This document shows, piece by piece, positions 12,601 to 25,140 of a stretch of DNA of 64,000 nt. The notes below the pieces were generated by a model. It saw only the letters and a program-made list of their open reading frames with translations, was not told the origin of the DNA and did no database searches. How positions within the stretch are numbered: position 1 is the stretch's first letter; the number at the start of each line of letters is the position of its first letter. A program made the translations under genes and the position numbers. This DNA is from Trifolium pratense (Eukaryota; Streptophyta; Magnoliopsida; Fabales; Fabaceae): the NCBI RefSeq assembly GCF_020283565.1, contig NC_060060.1, forward strand, positions 70,107,257-70,171,256, written 5' to 3'.

Positions 12601-13622
12601 TGTCATGTGTGTTGAACATCCTGAATCCAAGTACCATTCTTCACCACAGCTCATATCTTCTTTAGTTGTTACCATGAACATGACAGGTTCATCACTGCCA
12701 TCTTGCTTAGCTATCTTTGCCTCATCATCTTGTGACTCTTTCTTGGACCAACACTCATCAGCAAAGTGTCCATATTTCTGGCAATTTTAGCACTGAACAT
12801 TGCTTTTATCAAATCTTTTTTGCCATCTCTTCCACCTCTTCCATTAAAACCACCTCTTTGATTTTCATTCTTTTGACTTGTGTTACTAGTTTCCGGTTTA
12901 TCTTTGTTACCAGCATTGTTGTGCCATCCTTTCCCTTTGTTACCATTCCATTTACCCTTTCCCTTCTTATCTTTATAACTCTGTTGAGCCTGCAGAGGAA
13001 TTTCACCTTTAGACTTGTCAGAATTTCTCTGATTCATTCTTTGTTCATGTGCTTCTAAAGATCCCTGTAATTCTTCAACTTTCATACTGTCAAGATCTTT
13101 AGATTCCTCTATAGCTGCTACTACATAGTCAAATCTTGGAGATAATGATCTCATTGAGCAAGATACAGTTTCACCACAGGCTTTCATTTCATTAACTAGT
13201 TTTGCAACTCTAGTAAAGAAATCACTTACAGTTTTTTTATCCTCCATTAGCAGCTGTTCAAATTGTCTTCTTAGGGTTTGTAATTTCACTTTCTTTACCT
13301 TCTGATCACCAGCATAAGCTGCAGCCAAAATATCCCAAACCTATTTTGCAGAATCACAGTCACCAACTTTCTCAAATATATCTGGATTTACACTTTGATG
13401 AATTATGAATAAGGCTTTGAAGTCCTTCTTCTTCAACTCTTTGTGCTGAGTTCTTTGATTTTCTGTTGCTCCTTCTGTGAGTGGATCCACACCATTAGTT
13501 ACTTGATCCATCACATCTTGATAGTTGAACAAGACCTTCATCTACTTGCTCCAACTGTCATAGTTCTTTCCATCCAAGATTGGTAAATTTGCAGGGAATT
13601 GACCATTGTTGTAGGTTGCCAT
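9622..13622 (-). pseudogene. Ty1/copia gag-pol polyprotein, decayed
   Basis: Starting from an ATG at 13622 on the minus strand, the product would be gag followed by protease, integrase, reverse transcriptase and RNase H, in Ty1/copia order. Visible motifs are a CX2C zinc knuckle near 12790, protease DSGCSTHMTG, integrase HxGH-type finger and PYTPQQNG, reverse transcriptase LYVDDLL, and RNase H DSNWCGD. The frame is broken by eight stops (13542-13544, 13341-13343, 12787-12789, 12379-12381, 12118-12120, 11806-11808, 11509-11511, 11380-11382) and one frameshift in an A-run near 12815. The longest open part (11340 to 9622, 572 residues) covers reverse transcriptase and RNase H. It cannot make a full polyprotein. 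Confidence 0.93.
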
Positions 13623-13655
13623 GGTTATAGCACGAACCAGGCTCTTGATGCCAGT

Positions 13656-13723
13656 TGTTGGCGCAGCAAGAATCACTCACACACACACTGAATCACTTCA
13701 AGCTTGCAAAATCACACACACAC
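13656..13723 (-). repeat. Outer Ty1/copia 5' LTR, first part
   Basis: The first 68 bp of the 5' LTR repeat as read on the plus strand, tgttggcgcagc through atcacacacacac, cut by the inner element. The last five bases (13719-13723, cacac) are one copy of the inner element's target duplication. Confidence 0.9.
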
Positions 13724-14830
13724 TGTTGGAACAAAATTGATTTAAAAATGTTTGCCCCTAAATCTATAAAGGTTTTGATGATAACAAAGTATTAATTAAC
13801 AATTGAATGGACTAAAAATTTATTTTAAGTGCGCAGATATATGCATCATATAAGCTCTGAGTGAAGTTCAGAGGATGTGAATTCAGAAGTTCACAAGCGC
13901 TCAGAAGATGTTGGACTTCAGAAGATACAACATTCAGAGGATGAAGACTTCAGAACTTCTTGTCTGTCTACAAGCTTCATCAACCTCTGAAGATCTCTTT
14001 GAAAGCTGTAAAGATTCCCTTTGCTAGTCAACTCTTCTACCAATGAAGAAAAGGACCTTTCAAGTCTGATCAGTTCAGCTACCTCTGTTTTGTCTGTCTT
14101 CTTTTGAGAACGTGGGTCTTCAGTTTTGTTAGCTGAATAAGGAAAGTCCACTCTGCAGTAGTCAAAGTAACTGAAACTCTTTCTTAGTTTTGGATACAAC
14201 CAACTGCATCAAGACAGACTGCTTGAAGACAAAAGATTATCAACTCCAACGGTTCTTTTTGCAACGACTCTTTTCTAGTGGTATATATACTAGAAGAATC
14301 AGCTACAACATAAATACAATTATCAAGATTTGAACGTGCGCTGAACAAACTCTGAACTCTGTGATATACAAGCTCTGAACCTCTGTCAAGTGTTTTTGCA
14401 CTTTAGCCAAATACTCTGTATTTGCTCTCTTTAGGTTCATCTAAGAGCATTTGTATATTTTTATATACTTTACTATTTACTTGAGGAAACTTAAGCTTGT
14501 GTGCTTAAGTGTGAAACTTAAGCTTGTGTGCTTAAGTGTGAAGTCTTAAGCTTGTGTGCTTGAGCATTGTTGAGAAGTCTCTTGCTTGTGTGCTTGAGCA
14601 GGTGTAATCTTGTGTGATTATAGTGAACTCCCTTGGAAGTGCAAGGGGACTGGACTACTCTCGTTTTGTGAGAGGAACCAGTATAAATTTCTTGTGTGAT
14701 CTCTCTCTCTCTCTTGTTATTACTTGTGTTATTTATCCGCTGCGAACGTAGTTGAGTTAAGAACTTGAAAAAGTTTTAACTTAGCTAAAACACAATTCAA
14801 CCCCCCCCTTCTTGTGTTTTCACACCTTCA
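13724..14830 (+). repeat. Sirevirus-like 5' LTR
   Basis: A 1107-bp LTR starting tgttggaac. It is dense in tcagag/ctctga motifs, many arranged as short palindromes (14-kb end near 13855-13960). It contains three to four tandem copies of a unit around cttaagcttgtgtgctt (14488-14600) and a C-run before the end. A TATA-like tatatatac at 14282-14290 is the best promoter candidate. Confidence 0.92.
14282..14290 (+). promoter_or_regulatory. Putative TATA box of the Sirevirus-like LTR
   Basis: The sequence gtatatatactag lies in the 5' LTR about 550 bp before its end and has the expected form of a Pol II TATA box. The same site is present in the 3' LTR near 28025. Transcription start is not determined. 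Confidence 0.5.
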
Positions 14831-14832
14831 AT

Positions 14833-14844
14833 TGGCATCAGAGC
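14833..14844 (+). promoter_or_regulatory. Primer binding site, Met-tRNA type
   Basis: tggcatcagagc begins two bases after the 5' LTR. It differs by one base from the common tggtatcagagc that pairs with the 3' end of initiator-Met tRNA. Confidence 0.75.
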
Positions 14845-14900
14845 GCCTGGTCTGTTACTTTCACTTAACAGTGAGACAGTAAAGATCTTGTGAGAACACT

Positions 14901-17297
14901 ATGTCTGGAGGAGACGATAGTAGTACTAGAACAACCGGTGAAGCCGGTGAGGCCAGTGGTGCTGGTGGTGGTCCTAGAAATGCTTTTGGTTATGACTACT
15001 TAAGTAATGAATCACATGAACATAGTGGCAATAGAAAAGCCCCTATATTCAATGGTGATGCATCATTATTTGAGTGGTGGAAGGAAAGATTGTATAGCAA
15101 TATTACTGCTATTGATCATGAGTTGTGGGATTTGGTTGAGTTGGGAGTAACTTTTGAAAACTTAAATGAACATGGAAGGTTGTCCATTGAGCATAGAAAG
15201 TTACTCACACCAGCTAACCTAAAAATCTACACTAAGCATCATAGAGTAAAGGACATTGTTGTTGGCGCTATTAGACATGAGGATTATGTCAGAATAGAGA
15301 ACAAGTCTACTGCTAAATCTATTTTTGATTCTATGTGTGCTACCTATGATGGTAATGAAAAGGTTCAAGAGGCTAAAGCTAGTCTTTTGATAAGGCAATA
15401 CGAGCTATTCACTATGCAACAAGATGAAAACATTGAGACTATGTTTACAAGGTTTCAAATCCTTGTATCTGGTCTTAAAGCTCTTAAGAGAAGTTATTCC
15501 ACCTATGACCATGTTCAGAAGATTCTGAGAAGTCTTCCTATTGCTTGGAGACTTAAGGTCACTGCAATAGAGGAAGCTCAAAATCTCAAGACTCTGAGTC
15601 TTGAAGCTCTGATAAGCAATCTCAGAAGCCATGAGATGGTTCTGGATGCTGACTCAGAAACTAAGAAGAAGTCCAAGTCAGTGGCTTTACAGTCAACTAG
15701 GATTACTTCTAAGGCTCCTAAGACTCAGCTTCTTGATATTGAAGAAGAATCTTCTGCTGATGGTCAAGAGGATGAGATGAATGAGGATGAGTTTGCTTTA
15801 TTCACCAAGTTTCAGCAATGGAACAGATTTAACAAAAGAAATTTCAGAGGTAACAGCTCCAGAAATTTTGTCAGCAAAAAGGATGATCAGAAGAACTGCT
15901 TCAACTGTAAGAAGCCAGGACACTTTATTGCTGATTGTCCAGAAATGTCTTCCAAAGACAAAAGCAAAAGATACAGCTCAAAGAAGCAACAATTCAAGAG
16001 CAAATTGAAAAAGAGTCTGATGGCTACTTTTGAAGAGCTATCATCTGAGGAAGAAGTTGAGGAAGAAGAAGAGGCAAATCTAGCCCTGATGGCTTCAGCT
16101 GACTCAGATGTAGACTCAGACGATGAATCAGAATCAGACTCAGAAGTAACTGATGAGGTATTTTCTGACTGTTCTAAATCTCAACTTATAACTGCACTTA
16201 ACAAGGTCATTGAGAAACATCTCAGAGTGTTAAGTAAACAAAAAGTTTTACAAGAAAAGCTTAACACTCTGACTGAGCAAGCAGAACATTTTCAAGGTCT
16301 ATATCAAGAAACTCTGAATAGAGTAGATGACTTTGAAAAAGGTTGTGCTGTTTGTCACAAACCTATTGATGAGCAGGAAATAGCTCTTCAACAGTTTGTG
16401 CATCTCAACCTTGGGAAGAGCAAAGCTGCTAATAGAATTTATAATGTCTTGAGACATAGAGGAGAAGGACTTGGCTATGAATATGGTAGAACATATTCAA
16501 AGCTGAAGACCTTTGCCAAAAAGGTTGGAAAATCTTGGGTTTATTATGTTGTTCCACCAAGTGAAGAGGGAAAGAATCCTGGCATTTGTGAAAATGACAA
16601 TGATGATCTGAATGATTTAGAAGCTGACAGCTCAGAGGAACCTAGTCCCTCAGGATCTGGAAAGAAAAGTTCAGAAGATAGAAGTTGTTCAGAACCTGAG
16701 AACATTAGTTCAGAAGTTCTGAAAGCTTCAACATCTGAGACTTCAAATTCTGGATTCAAAGGAACTTCAGTACCTGAAGCTAGTCAACCTAAAACATCAG
16801 AAGTTTTTAAAAAGAAAAACTCTAAATCTCAGATGAAGTACAAGACTCAGATTATTTATGATTCTAGAGTCAGTAGATATAATCAATCAGAAAATGGGAT
16901 TGATAATAGATACAAACCCTGGAATCATAAACAATCCAAATCTTGGAACAATAACAGATTTCAAACAAATAAAAGATTTCAAAAAGGTTATTATTCCAAA
17001 CCAAGGTCTTTCTTCAACACTAGACAACATAATAAGCATGTGTGGACTAACAAGCGTGGACCCAGAAGATGGGTACCAAAAGCTGAAATTATGTATCATT
17101 CAGATTTACCAACTAGGAAAGGATATGTCTTACCTAAAGTATGGAAACAAGTCCTATGCAAAGGAAGAAGGGCTTATGTCCTAGACACATGGTTGACAAG
17201 TTCTCAAGTTAACAATCAGAACTTGGACAATGAAGAGGAGGAATATTGGGATGACCTTATCATTAACTGTGATAAAGAGTTCCACCGTAGTGATTAA
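14901..17297 (+). CDS. gag: Sirevirus-like Gag polyprotein
   Basis: A 798-residue open frame beginning 70 bp after the LTR. The N-terminus is a UBN2-type copia gag domain (about residues 45-250, with motifs such as FEWWKERL and KILRSLP). A zinc knuckle [14 protein letters not shown] follows (about residues 333-346), then an acidic Glu/Ser/Asp region (about 375-425), a likely coiled coil (about 430-480), a second Cys-rich CAVC motif, and a basic Asn/Arg-rich tail. The long gag is a Sirevirus trait, as most copia gags are 250-400 residues. It would form the virus-like particle and bind element RNA. It ends in TAA, two bases before the pol frame opens in another phase. No internal stop is present. 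Confidence 0.92.
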   Translation: MSGGDDSSTRTTGEAGEASGAGGGPRNAFGYDYLSNESHEHSGNRKAPIFNGDASLFEWWKERLYSNITAIDHELWDLVELGVTFENLNEHGRLSIEHRKLLTPANLKIYTKHHRVKDIVVGAIRHEDYVRIENKSTAKSIFDSMCATYDGNEKVQEAKASLLIRQYELFTMQQDENIETMFTRFQILVSGLKALKRSYSTYDHVQKILRSLPIAWRLKVTAIEEAQNLKTLSLEALISNLRSHEMVLDADSETKKKSKSVALQSTRITSKAPKTQLLDIEEESSADGQEDEMNEDEFALFTKFQQWNRFNKRNFRGNSSRNFVSKKDDQKNCFNCKKPGHFIADCPEMSSKDKSKRYSSKKQQFKSKLKKSLMATFEELSSEEEVEEEEEANLALMASADSDVDSDDESESDSEVTDEVFSDCSKSQLITALNKVIEKHLRVLSKQKVLQEKLNTLTEQAEHFQGLYQETLNRVDDFEKGCAVCHKPIDEQEIALQQFVHLNLGKSKAANRIYNVLRHRGEGLGYEYGRTYSKLKTFAKKVGKSWVYYVVPPSEEGKNPGICENDNDDLNDLEADSSEEPSPSGSGKKSSEDRSCSEPENISSEVLKASTSETSNSGFKGTSVPEASQPKTSEVFKKKNSKSQMKYKTQIIYDSRVSRYNQSENGIDNRYKPWNHKQSKSWNNNRFQTNKRFQKGYYSKPRSFFNTRQHNKHVWTNKRGPRRWVPKAEIMYHSDLPTRKGYVLPKVWKQVLCKGRRAYVLDTWLTSSQVNNQNLDNEEEEYWDDLIINCDKEFHRSD

Positions 17298-17299
17298 AG

Positions 17300-20200
17300 T
17301 TGTTTCTCATACAGCCTGTCACTCAAAGAAGTATCATGAATCATTCATGGTATCTGGATAGTGGGTGTTCAAGGCACATGACTGGTGATAAACAACTATT
17401 TTCTAAGCTGACTATGAAAGAAGGAGGTTCTGTTGGTTTTGGAGGAAATCAGAAAGGAAAGATAATAGGTACAGGTACAGTAGGTAATTCCTCCCTATCT
17501 ATTAATGATGTTTGGTTAGTTGATGGACTTAAGCATAATCTATTGAGCATAAGTCAATTTTGCGACAATGGTTATGTAGTTGTCTTTAATAAGGAATCAT
17601 GTACTGTATCTAATCAATCTAATAACTCCATTATATTCAAAGGTCTGAGAAAGAATAATGTTTATAAAATTAATCTTTCTGATTTGAATGAACAAAAAGT
17701 GATGTGTCTTTTGACCTTGAGTGAAGAAAAATGGATCTGGCATAAGAGGTTAGGCCATGCTAACTGGAGGTTAATCTCTAAGCTTAGTAAGCTTGACCTT
17801 GTCAGAGGTTTACCTAAAATTAAATATCACTCAAACACACTTTGTGGTTCATGTCAAAAAGGAAAGATTACAAAATCTTCTTTTAAACCTAAGAACATTG
17901 TCTCTACCTCAAGACCATTGGAACTTCTTCACATTGATCTTTTTGGACCAGTTAACACTGCTTCAATCAATGGAAAGAAGTATGGATTAGTAATTGTTGA
18001 TGACTACAGTAGATGGACTTGGGTAAAATTCCTAAGAACAAAAGATGAAGCTTATGATGAGTTTAGCATCTTCTGCAAACAAATTCAAAATGAAAAAGGC
18101 TACACTATTTTAAAAGTTAGAAGTGATCATGGTGGAGAATTTGAAAATGAACCTTTTGAAAACTTTTGTGAAAAATATGGCATTTTGCATGAATTCTCTT
18201 CTCCTAGAACTCCTCAACAAAATGGAGTTGTAGAAAGGAAGAATAGAACTCTGCAAGAAATGGCCAGAACCATGATGCATGAAACAAATGTAGCAAAGTT
18301 TTTATGGGCAGAAGCTGTAAACACAGCATGTTATGTTCAAAATAGAATCTATATCAGATCTAAGTTGAACAAAACTGCTTATGAATTGTTCAAAGGAAGA
18401 AAACCTGATATTTCTTATTTTCATCAGTTTGGATGTACATGTTATATCTTAAACAATAAAGTCCATCTAAAGAAATTTGATGCTAGAGGTTATAAGGGTA
18501 TCTTTATAGGATACTCTGAACGTTCAAAAGCATACAGACTGTATATTTCTGAAACACATACTGTGGAAGAAAGTATGCATGTCAAATTTGATGACAAAGA
18601 GCCTGACCAAGTGTCAGAGCTTGTGGAAGGTTTGTCTAGATTTCAGGTATCAGAGGATCAATATTCAGATATTCCAAACTACTCAGAACATCCATTCTCT
18701 GAAGAACCTCTGAACATAATAGTTCCTACAGACTCTGAACAACCAAGAACTGAAGCATCTGCTGAACCTGATGTTGATGAGTCTGAAGATGATGAGCCCC
18801 CAAGAAATACCTTCAAATACAAATCATCACATCCAGAGGAACTGATATTAGGCAACAAGGATAGTCCAAGGAAGACAAGATCTCAACTGAGAAATGAGGA
18901 ATCATTAGTTGGTCTTATCTCAATGATGGAACCTTCAAAGATTGATGAAGCTCTGAAGGATGATGCTTGGATTGTAGCAATGCAAGAAGAGCTGAATCAA
19001 TTCCAAAGGAATGATGTATGGACTCTAGTGCCTAAACCTTCACACAAGAACATTATTGGAACAAAATGGGTATTCAGAAACAAGCTGAATGAACAAGGTG
19101 AAGTGGTAAGAAACAAGGCTAGATTGGTTGCACAAGGTTATAGTCAACAAGAGGGGATTGACTATACTGAAACCTTTGCACCAGTTGCTAGACTTGAAGC
19201 AATCAGGTTACTTCTATCTTATGCTGTTAATCATGGAATAACCTTATATCAGATGGATGTTAAGAGTGCCTTCTTAAATGGTTTCATTTCTGAAGAAGTG
19301 TATGTTAAGCAACCTCCTGGTTTTGAAGATGTCTCAAACCCAGAACATGTTTTTAAATTGAAGAAATCACTGTATGGTCTGAAACAAGCTCCAAGAGCTT
19401 GGTATGATAGACTCAGTAATTTCCTTCTTGAAAAAGGTTTTGAAAAAGGAAAGGTTGACTGCACACTCTTTAGAAAAACAACCAAAGAAGACATTTTAAT
19501 CATTCAAATTTATGTTGATGATATTATTTTTGGTTCAACTAATGCTGCTTTGTGCAAGAATTTTTCTAAGATAATGCAGGATGAATTTGAAATGAGCATG
19601 ATGGGAGAATTGAAGTTCTTTCTTGGAATTCAAATTAATCAGAAGAAGGAAGGAACTTATGTTCATCAATCAAAATATACCAAGGAACTTCTGAAGAAGT
19701 TCAATCTAGATGACTGCAAGATAATGAACACTCCTATGCATCCAACTACCAACATGGGCAAGTCAGATGATGAAGGAAAGGTAGATCAAAAGGTCTACAG
19801 AGGTATGATTGGTTCCTTACTCTATCTGACAGCCTCTAGACCAGATATTTTATTCAGTGTTTGCTTATGTGCAAGATTCCAGTCAGATCCTAGAGAATCT
19901 CATCTTACAGCTGTAAAGAGAATCTTCAGGTATCTGAAAGGAACAACTAATCTTGGACTTCTCTATAAGAAATCCAATGATTATGTGCTAAATGGATTCT
20001 GTGATGCTGACTATGCTGGAGATAAAATTGAAAGAAAATCCACAAGTGGCAATTGTCAATTTGTTGGTGAAAACCTTATCTCCTGGGCTAGTAAGAGACA
20101 AACTACTATAGCTTTGTCTACAGCAGAAGCAGAATACATTTCAGCAGCTAAGTGTTGCACACAACTACTCTGGTTAAAATATCAGTTAGAAGATTACCAG

Positions 20201-20458
20201 GTAAGCAGTAACAATATTCCTTTATATTGTGATAATACTGCAGCCATTCATTTATCTAAAAATCCTATTCTACACTCTAGAGCCAAACATATTGAAATTA
20301 AACACCATTTTATCAGAGATTATGTTCAGAGAGGCATTATAGATATTAAGTTTGTTGATACTGAAAATCAATGGGCTGACATATTTACTAAAGCCTTATC
20401 TGTTGAAAGATTTGATTTTATAAAGAAACATCTGAACATGTTTTCAATCTCTGAATGA
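17300..20458 (+). CDS. pol: Sirevirus-like Pol: protease, integrase, reverse transcriptase, RNase H
   Basis: An open frame of 1052 codons in Ty1/copia order. Protease motif [14 protein letters not shown] is at about residues 17-30. The integrase HHCC finger lies at about 150-190 and its core carries D (LLHIDLFG, about 211), D (SDHGGEFEN, about 275) and E (VVERKNRT, about 311). The GKP/FIGYS region is near 400. Reverse transcriptase covers about 560-800 with YVDD near 738. RNase H covers about 900-1040 ([16 protein letters not shown]). The frame has no ATG at its start (first codon TTG), and gag ends just upstream in another phase. Translation by recoding or readthrough is therefore likely, as in relatives. 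No stop interrupts it, so the enzyme set looks intact. Confidence 0.94.
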   Translation: MFLIQPVTQRSIMNHSWYLDSGCSRHMTGDKQLFSKLTMKEGGSVGFGGNQKGKIIGTGTVGNSSLSINDVWLVDGLKHNLLSISQFCDNGYVVVFNKESCTVSNQSNNSIIFKGLRKNNVYKINLSDLNEQKVMCLLTLSEEKWIWHKRLGHANWRLISKLSKLDLVRGLPKIKYHSNTLCGSCQKGKITKSSFKPKNIVSTSRPLELLHIDLFGPVNTASINGKKYGLVIVDDYSRWTWVKFLRTKDEAYDEFSIFCKQIQNEKGYTILKVRSDHGGEFENEPFENFCEKYGILHEFSSPRTPQQNGVVERKNRTLQEMARTMMHETNVAKFLWAEAVNTACYVQNRIYIRSKLNKTAYELFKGRKPDISYFHQFGCTCYILNNKVHLKKFDARGYKGIFIGYSERSKAYRLYISETHTVEESMHVKFDDKEPDQVSELVEGLSRFQVSEDQYSDIPNYSEHPFSEEPLNIIVPTDSEQPRTEASAEPDVDESEDDEPPRNTFKYKSSHPEELILGNKDSPRKTRSQLRNEESLVGLISMMEPSKIDEALKDDAWIVAMQEELNQFQRNDVWTLVPKPSHKNIIGTKWVFRNKLNEQGEVVRNKARLVAQGYSQQEGIDYTETFAPVARLEAIRLLLSYAVNHGITLYQMDVKSAFLNGFISEEVYVKQPPGFEDVSNPEHVFKLKKSLYGLKQAPRAWYDRLSNFLLEKGFEKGKVDCTLFRKTTKEDILIIQIYVDDIIFGSTNAALCKNFSKIMQDEFEMSMMGELKFFLGIQINQKKEGTYVHQSKYTKELLKKFNLDDCKIMNTPMHPTTNMGKSDDEGKVDQKVYRGMIGSLLYLTASRPDILFSVCLCARFQSDPRESHLTAVKRIFRYLKGTTNLGLLYKKSNDYVLNGFCDADYAGDKIERKSTSGNCQFVGENLISWASKRQTTIALSTAEAEYISAAKCCTQLLWLKYQLEDYQVSSNNIPLYCDNTAAIHLSKNPILHSRAKHIEIKHHFIRDYVQRGIIDIKFVDTENQWADIFTKALSVERFDFIKKHLNMFSISE

Positions 20459-20909
20459 AAATTTTTTTTGGCATTTAAAGTGTAAGAGGTTATGTATATC
20501 AGAACTTATGATTCAGAACATCTGAAACACAAGCTCTGAAGTACTTAACTCTGATAGAGAATTTTAAATAACTCAGAGGCTCTGAACTATTTAAGTGGGA
20601 AACGTTTAGTATTCACTGCTGAACAGTTGTCCATTAAAATAGCAGTTACCGAGTAAATTTCTGCACGTGGTCTACGTGTGTCAGGTAGTGGGTGGGTAAT
20701 GATGATTTTTGGTATTCAACTTTCTGTCAATTAGCGTAACTTCCCAAATTTGCTATTTTCGTGTTAACTGTGTGCATTTAAATAAAACTTACACAATACA
20801 CTTGCACACTTCTCACTTTCACAACCTACACTTTCATATTCTCTCTAAACTTCCAACAAACTTTCTTTCTCTCTCGTTAGTTTTCCAAACCCTACCCTAA
20901 TCTCCAACA
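20459..20909 (+). other. Pol-ORF3 spacer of the Sirevirus-like element
   Basis: 450 bp without a credible gene. It is rich in the same tcagaac/ctctgaa motifs seen in the LTR, especially 20495-20600, then AT- and CT-rich before the ORF3 start. It may hold a splice acceptor for expression of ORF3, but I cannot point to a single site. Confidence 0.6.
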
Positions 20910-23867
20910 ATGGCCGGACCTTCGTCATCTTCTTCAACAAAGATTCCACCGTTCATGTTCAAGAATCTTCAGATTGTTGGGAACGAGATGGAGTTTCCAG
21001 AATCTGAACTCACGTTTCTGTCTGAGAAGATTGTGGATTTTGATAGTCTCTCTGCAAACGGCTTTGAAGTTAAGCAGTACTTTACATCTCAAAAATGGGA
21101 TAAGTACTTCGACATGCTTAACGGTCCTATCTACCCAGACTTGCTTAAGAAATTTTGGATGAAAGCAAGAGTGTTTGATAAACATGAAGCAAAGAAGGAA
21201 GAGATTGCCGCTATTGAGAGGAATCCTAGTCTGAAGGGTAAAACTAGGAAGGAAATGGGCTTGCTGGAATTTACAGGTGTTCAGATTAGGTCTAACATCT
21301 GTGGGATGAATATGGCTTTCTCACCAATTCATTTCAATGCTCTCCTTGGTCTACCTAACTCAGGGATAGAGTTAGATGCTTTTGAAAAGGATACCAGATT
21401 TAGAGATGATCTTCTGCATCTCATCTGCACTGACTTCAAGCTAAAAGGGAAAGTCAAAGGATTGACTGACGAGTGCAGAGTTATGTTCAAAATAATCCTT
21501 GCTTCTATCAGTCCAAGAGTTGGAGGGACTGATACAATCTCCTGGACGCATCGTCGTCTGTTATATTTCCTTCTGACAAGGAAGAGAGTTAATCTTGGAG
21601 ATTACTTTTTTGAACGGATTTGTGAAGCAATTTTTGCAAGTAAGTCTCAGAGGAAAACTACTATAGTTTATCCCAGGTTGTTGTCAGATCTGCTATATCA
21701 AGGTCATGTGATTCAGAACCTGCAGAAGTTCCACCCAGAACTAGTTCAGAAGAAGTTTTATCCAGAGATTCTGAATGCTAGTTTTCTATCCAAGATGCGT
21801 TTGATTGCATCTAAGCCTGTTGCTCCTGCTAAAGAATTGTCTGTTAGGCTTGAAAATCGTCTGTATGTTGAAGGCTACCCTGTTATTTCTGAAGCTGATG
21901 CTGAGCATGTAATTCAGGACTACTTAGAAGTGCTCAGACAAGAAGGTTTTGTTGTTGATAGGAGTATGGTTCCTCCTGCTCCTGTAAATCTGTATAATCC
22001 TAAGAGGAAACCAAAAAGAAAGGCTGAAGCTCAAGATGATCTACCAAAGCCAGATCTTCTGGCTCAGAAGAAAGTTAAAGTTGAACAATCTATGGCTGAG
22101 CAAAGGACTAAGAGGAAGCATGAAGAAACTACAAACAAGGCTGCTGAAGGAGCTTCCAAAAAGCCTATTGTTGTTGAGGATGACAGTTCATCTGAAGAAT
22201 CTGAGTCAGAAGATGAGACTGAATCTGATGAAGAGACTCTGGCTGCACGTTTGAGGAAAAGACCTGCTCCTACTTCTAAAGATAAAGGTAAGTCTACTCA
22301 GTTCATCTTTAATGAAAATGAGATTGGATTAGGTTACACCAAACCTCTCAGAACTATTTTACCAACCTCTGATATTCCAACCTCTGATAACCCCCTATCT
22401 GAACTAGAAAAACATCTTAGCCCTGACCCTCTGAATAACCAAACTTTCACCCAGAAACCTTCATCTCCACCTAAACCTAAATCACCTCAACCTCAACCAC
22501 AAAAAGAAACATCTATCACATCACCATCTGAACCTCAACCAGATATTCCAAATGCTGAACCAACCTCTCCCATCAAACAACCTTCTCCACTTAGATCCCC
22601 TAACACAACTCCTGAACAAATTGCTCCTGAACCAACACCTGACCATAAATCTCCTGAACCATCTCCTGAGCATATTTACCCTGAATCCACTTCTGACATC
22701 TCATCATCTGAACCAACCCCTGAACCCCATCCTAATCCAAGTGCTGAACAAGCTTCTCCTGAGCGTATTCACACTTGTGCTCCCAAGCCTTCAGAGGCAG
22801 AAGTTGTCATTATTGACAAACATGCTAATGACTCAACCAATCTCTCTACCATTCCCAATCCTTCACCCTCATCATCCAACCCTTTTAGTAATCTATCCAC
22901 TCAGTTTCATGAAGATTTGCTTAGATTATCTCAAATAAAGGACAGGTTCTTAGTTTGTCCTTCTGATGTGGATTTGGAAGTTTCAAGCATTAAGGCAAGG
23001 ATTTGCAATGCTTTGGATGGTGCTGCTGAAGAGATTAAGGCTGTTGTTGGTAAGAGGGATTTGGATGTGATAGACTTCATGTGTAACGACCCAAAATTTA
23101 GTATTCGTTATTTAATTATTTTATTACGCGAGGGCGTGATTTATAATTAAATTATTAAGCGGCAGATAATCATTTAGCGAGAACGTAAGTTAATGAGCGA
23201 GAAGTTATGTTGTTTGGGCCTTTGGGCGTAGAATAGGCATTGGGCCTAAGCCAAGTGGGCTTTGATCCATGAGAATAGAGAGAGAGCTATAAGTAGCCAA
23301 GTCAACCATGAATAGTCTCATAAGTTGCAATTCTTGAGAAGTTGAAGAGCTTAGCTAGGGCAAGGAGCTCATGGGGGAGAAAGAGAAGAGCAAGCTTGTG
23401 GATTCGTCGAGCTAAGGTACGAGAGTTAGATTACATATTCGTGAGTGATTCGGAAGAGGGGAGGATGTCGATTCCTCCATTCCCAAACTCTTTCCACTCT
23501 ATTTTCTTGTGGGTTTTGTGGGTGATTTTCTTAATGGAAAATGGATTCTTTTGATCCTAACATGTGTAGTGAACTCATGGTAGATGAGGTAAACAACTTT
23601 GGGGAGTTGAAAATGGGAATATGTAGATGTTTGATCAATGATTTGCATGTTTATGCAACTTTGCTTATTTTGCAAGAAATTGGCATGATTTTGATTATTT
23701 GAGGTATTTGGATGTTTGGAAGGGATGATTAATGTTCCTTGATACCATATATGTTTGGAATGGCTGTTTATATGAATTTATAACATGTTTGGATGAATTT
23801 TTGAGTTGATTCAATGTTAAACCGCCTTAGAAAACTCAAGAACAGATATTTCTGATGTAGTTCGCTA

Positions 23868-23965
23868 CCTGTTCGCTACAGCGAACGTGTTCGCTACGTG
23901 TTCGCTACGTGTTCGCTACGTGTTCGCTACGGGTTCGCTACGGATTCGCTCAGCGAACAGCACTG
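23868..23965 (+). repeat. Minisatellite of ttcgctacg units in the solo LTR
   Basis: About nine near-perfect copies of gtgttcgcta/cgtgttcgct, roughly 10 bp each, ending in the inverted form agcgaac. A looser cluster of the complementary agcga motif appears in the internal region of the related element near 38720-38825. Confidence 0.8.
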
Positions 23966-24479
23966 TGACAGCAACTTTTTTATAATTGTTTTAAGTGCAA
24001 TTAGGCACTTGTAACATGGTTTAAGGGTATCCTTACATGTTTGTTGATACATGTTGATGTTGTTAATGCTTATTGTTAATCGTTATATGATTCGCACGCG
24101 TATGCAATGACTTGTAGTTCAAGTGACTATGTTTATGTTTTAGCATTAATTGCAATGTTAAGGAAATGATGTGTGTTTTATGACATAAGTGTAAATGAAA
24201 CTTTATGTGTATAAAAATGGTTATGCAGATAATTATCATGTGAATAATTATGATTTGAGTGATAGGATATTGTGTTATCCTAATGTGTTAGATGTTGGAA
24301 TTGTGTTTCCGCATCAGTGAATGAATAGCTTCGAGCTAGATAGCGTCATGTATTTGATGTGTTTAAAAGTAATCATGCATTCATGAATAATTGTGTTATG
24401 GGAATCATGTGAATTCCAATAATTGATGAAAATAGATTATGTTTATGAAAAGTGGCCGAAGATGGGATTATGTTATCCG

Positions 24480-25140
24480 AGATCTGGAGCCCATATCCAA
24501 ACATGATATAAAACTGTGTGACTCCTCTTTATGGGAGAGATGGTTGATGATAACCACATCCTACATGATATAAAACTGTTATTGAGCTTATCCAAGGGAG
24601 ATAAGGTGGTTCGGTAAGTTCCGACGCATCCAACAAGATGTAAAACTGGGTTCATCTTAAATGGGGTGAATAGCAGCATCCAACATGATGTAAAACTGGT
24701 TTGGTCCACCATTGGTGAGACGCTTATCCTGCATGATGTAAAACTGCTGATGTAGAGTCCGTGCATGACTATAATCTGAACAGTCCGTACATGACTATAA
24801 TCTGAACAGTCCGTACATGACTGAAAACTGAACAGTCCGTCATGACTGAAATCTGAACAATGTAAATTGGTACCACATGCATTAGTCGTGTCTAGGGATG
24901 ACATGACATTGGATAATTGGCATTAGATGCATTAGGGTAAATGCACATGTATTTGATAATTGTTATGTGACATTATCTGATTGGGGTGTAATGTGTTTTC
25001 CGTATGTGTTAAGCTTTGGTATTTACTAATTGTTTAATACTGTGATTGTTGCCATGTCTTGGTATATGAGCAGAGTCCGTCATGACTATAAAATGAACAA
25101 GTGTAGAGTCCGTCATGACTATAAAATGAACACTTTGGTA
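24480..25140 (+). repeat. Dispersed tandem motifs in the solo LTR
   Basis: Five copies of a unit containing catgatgtaaaactg or catgatataaaactg lie in 24500-24755. About six copies of a unit containing agtccgtcatgactataa follow (24765-24860 and 25075-25135). The latter, inverted, is the same motif as the tandem array at 34355-34570. Confidence 0.75.

Noticed and set aside
14901..20458. Antisense frames inside gag and pol
   Set aside because: They are shadows of the coding frame with no independent features.
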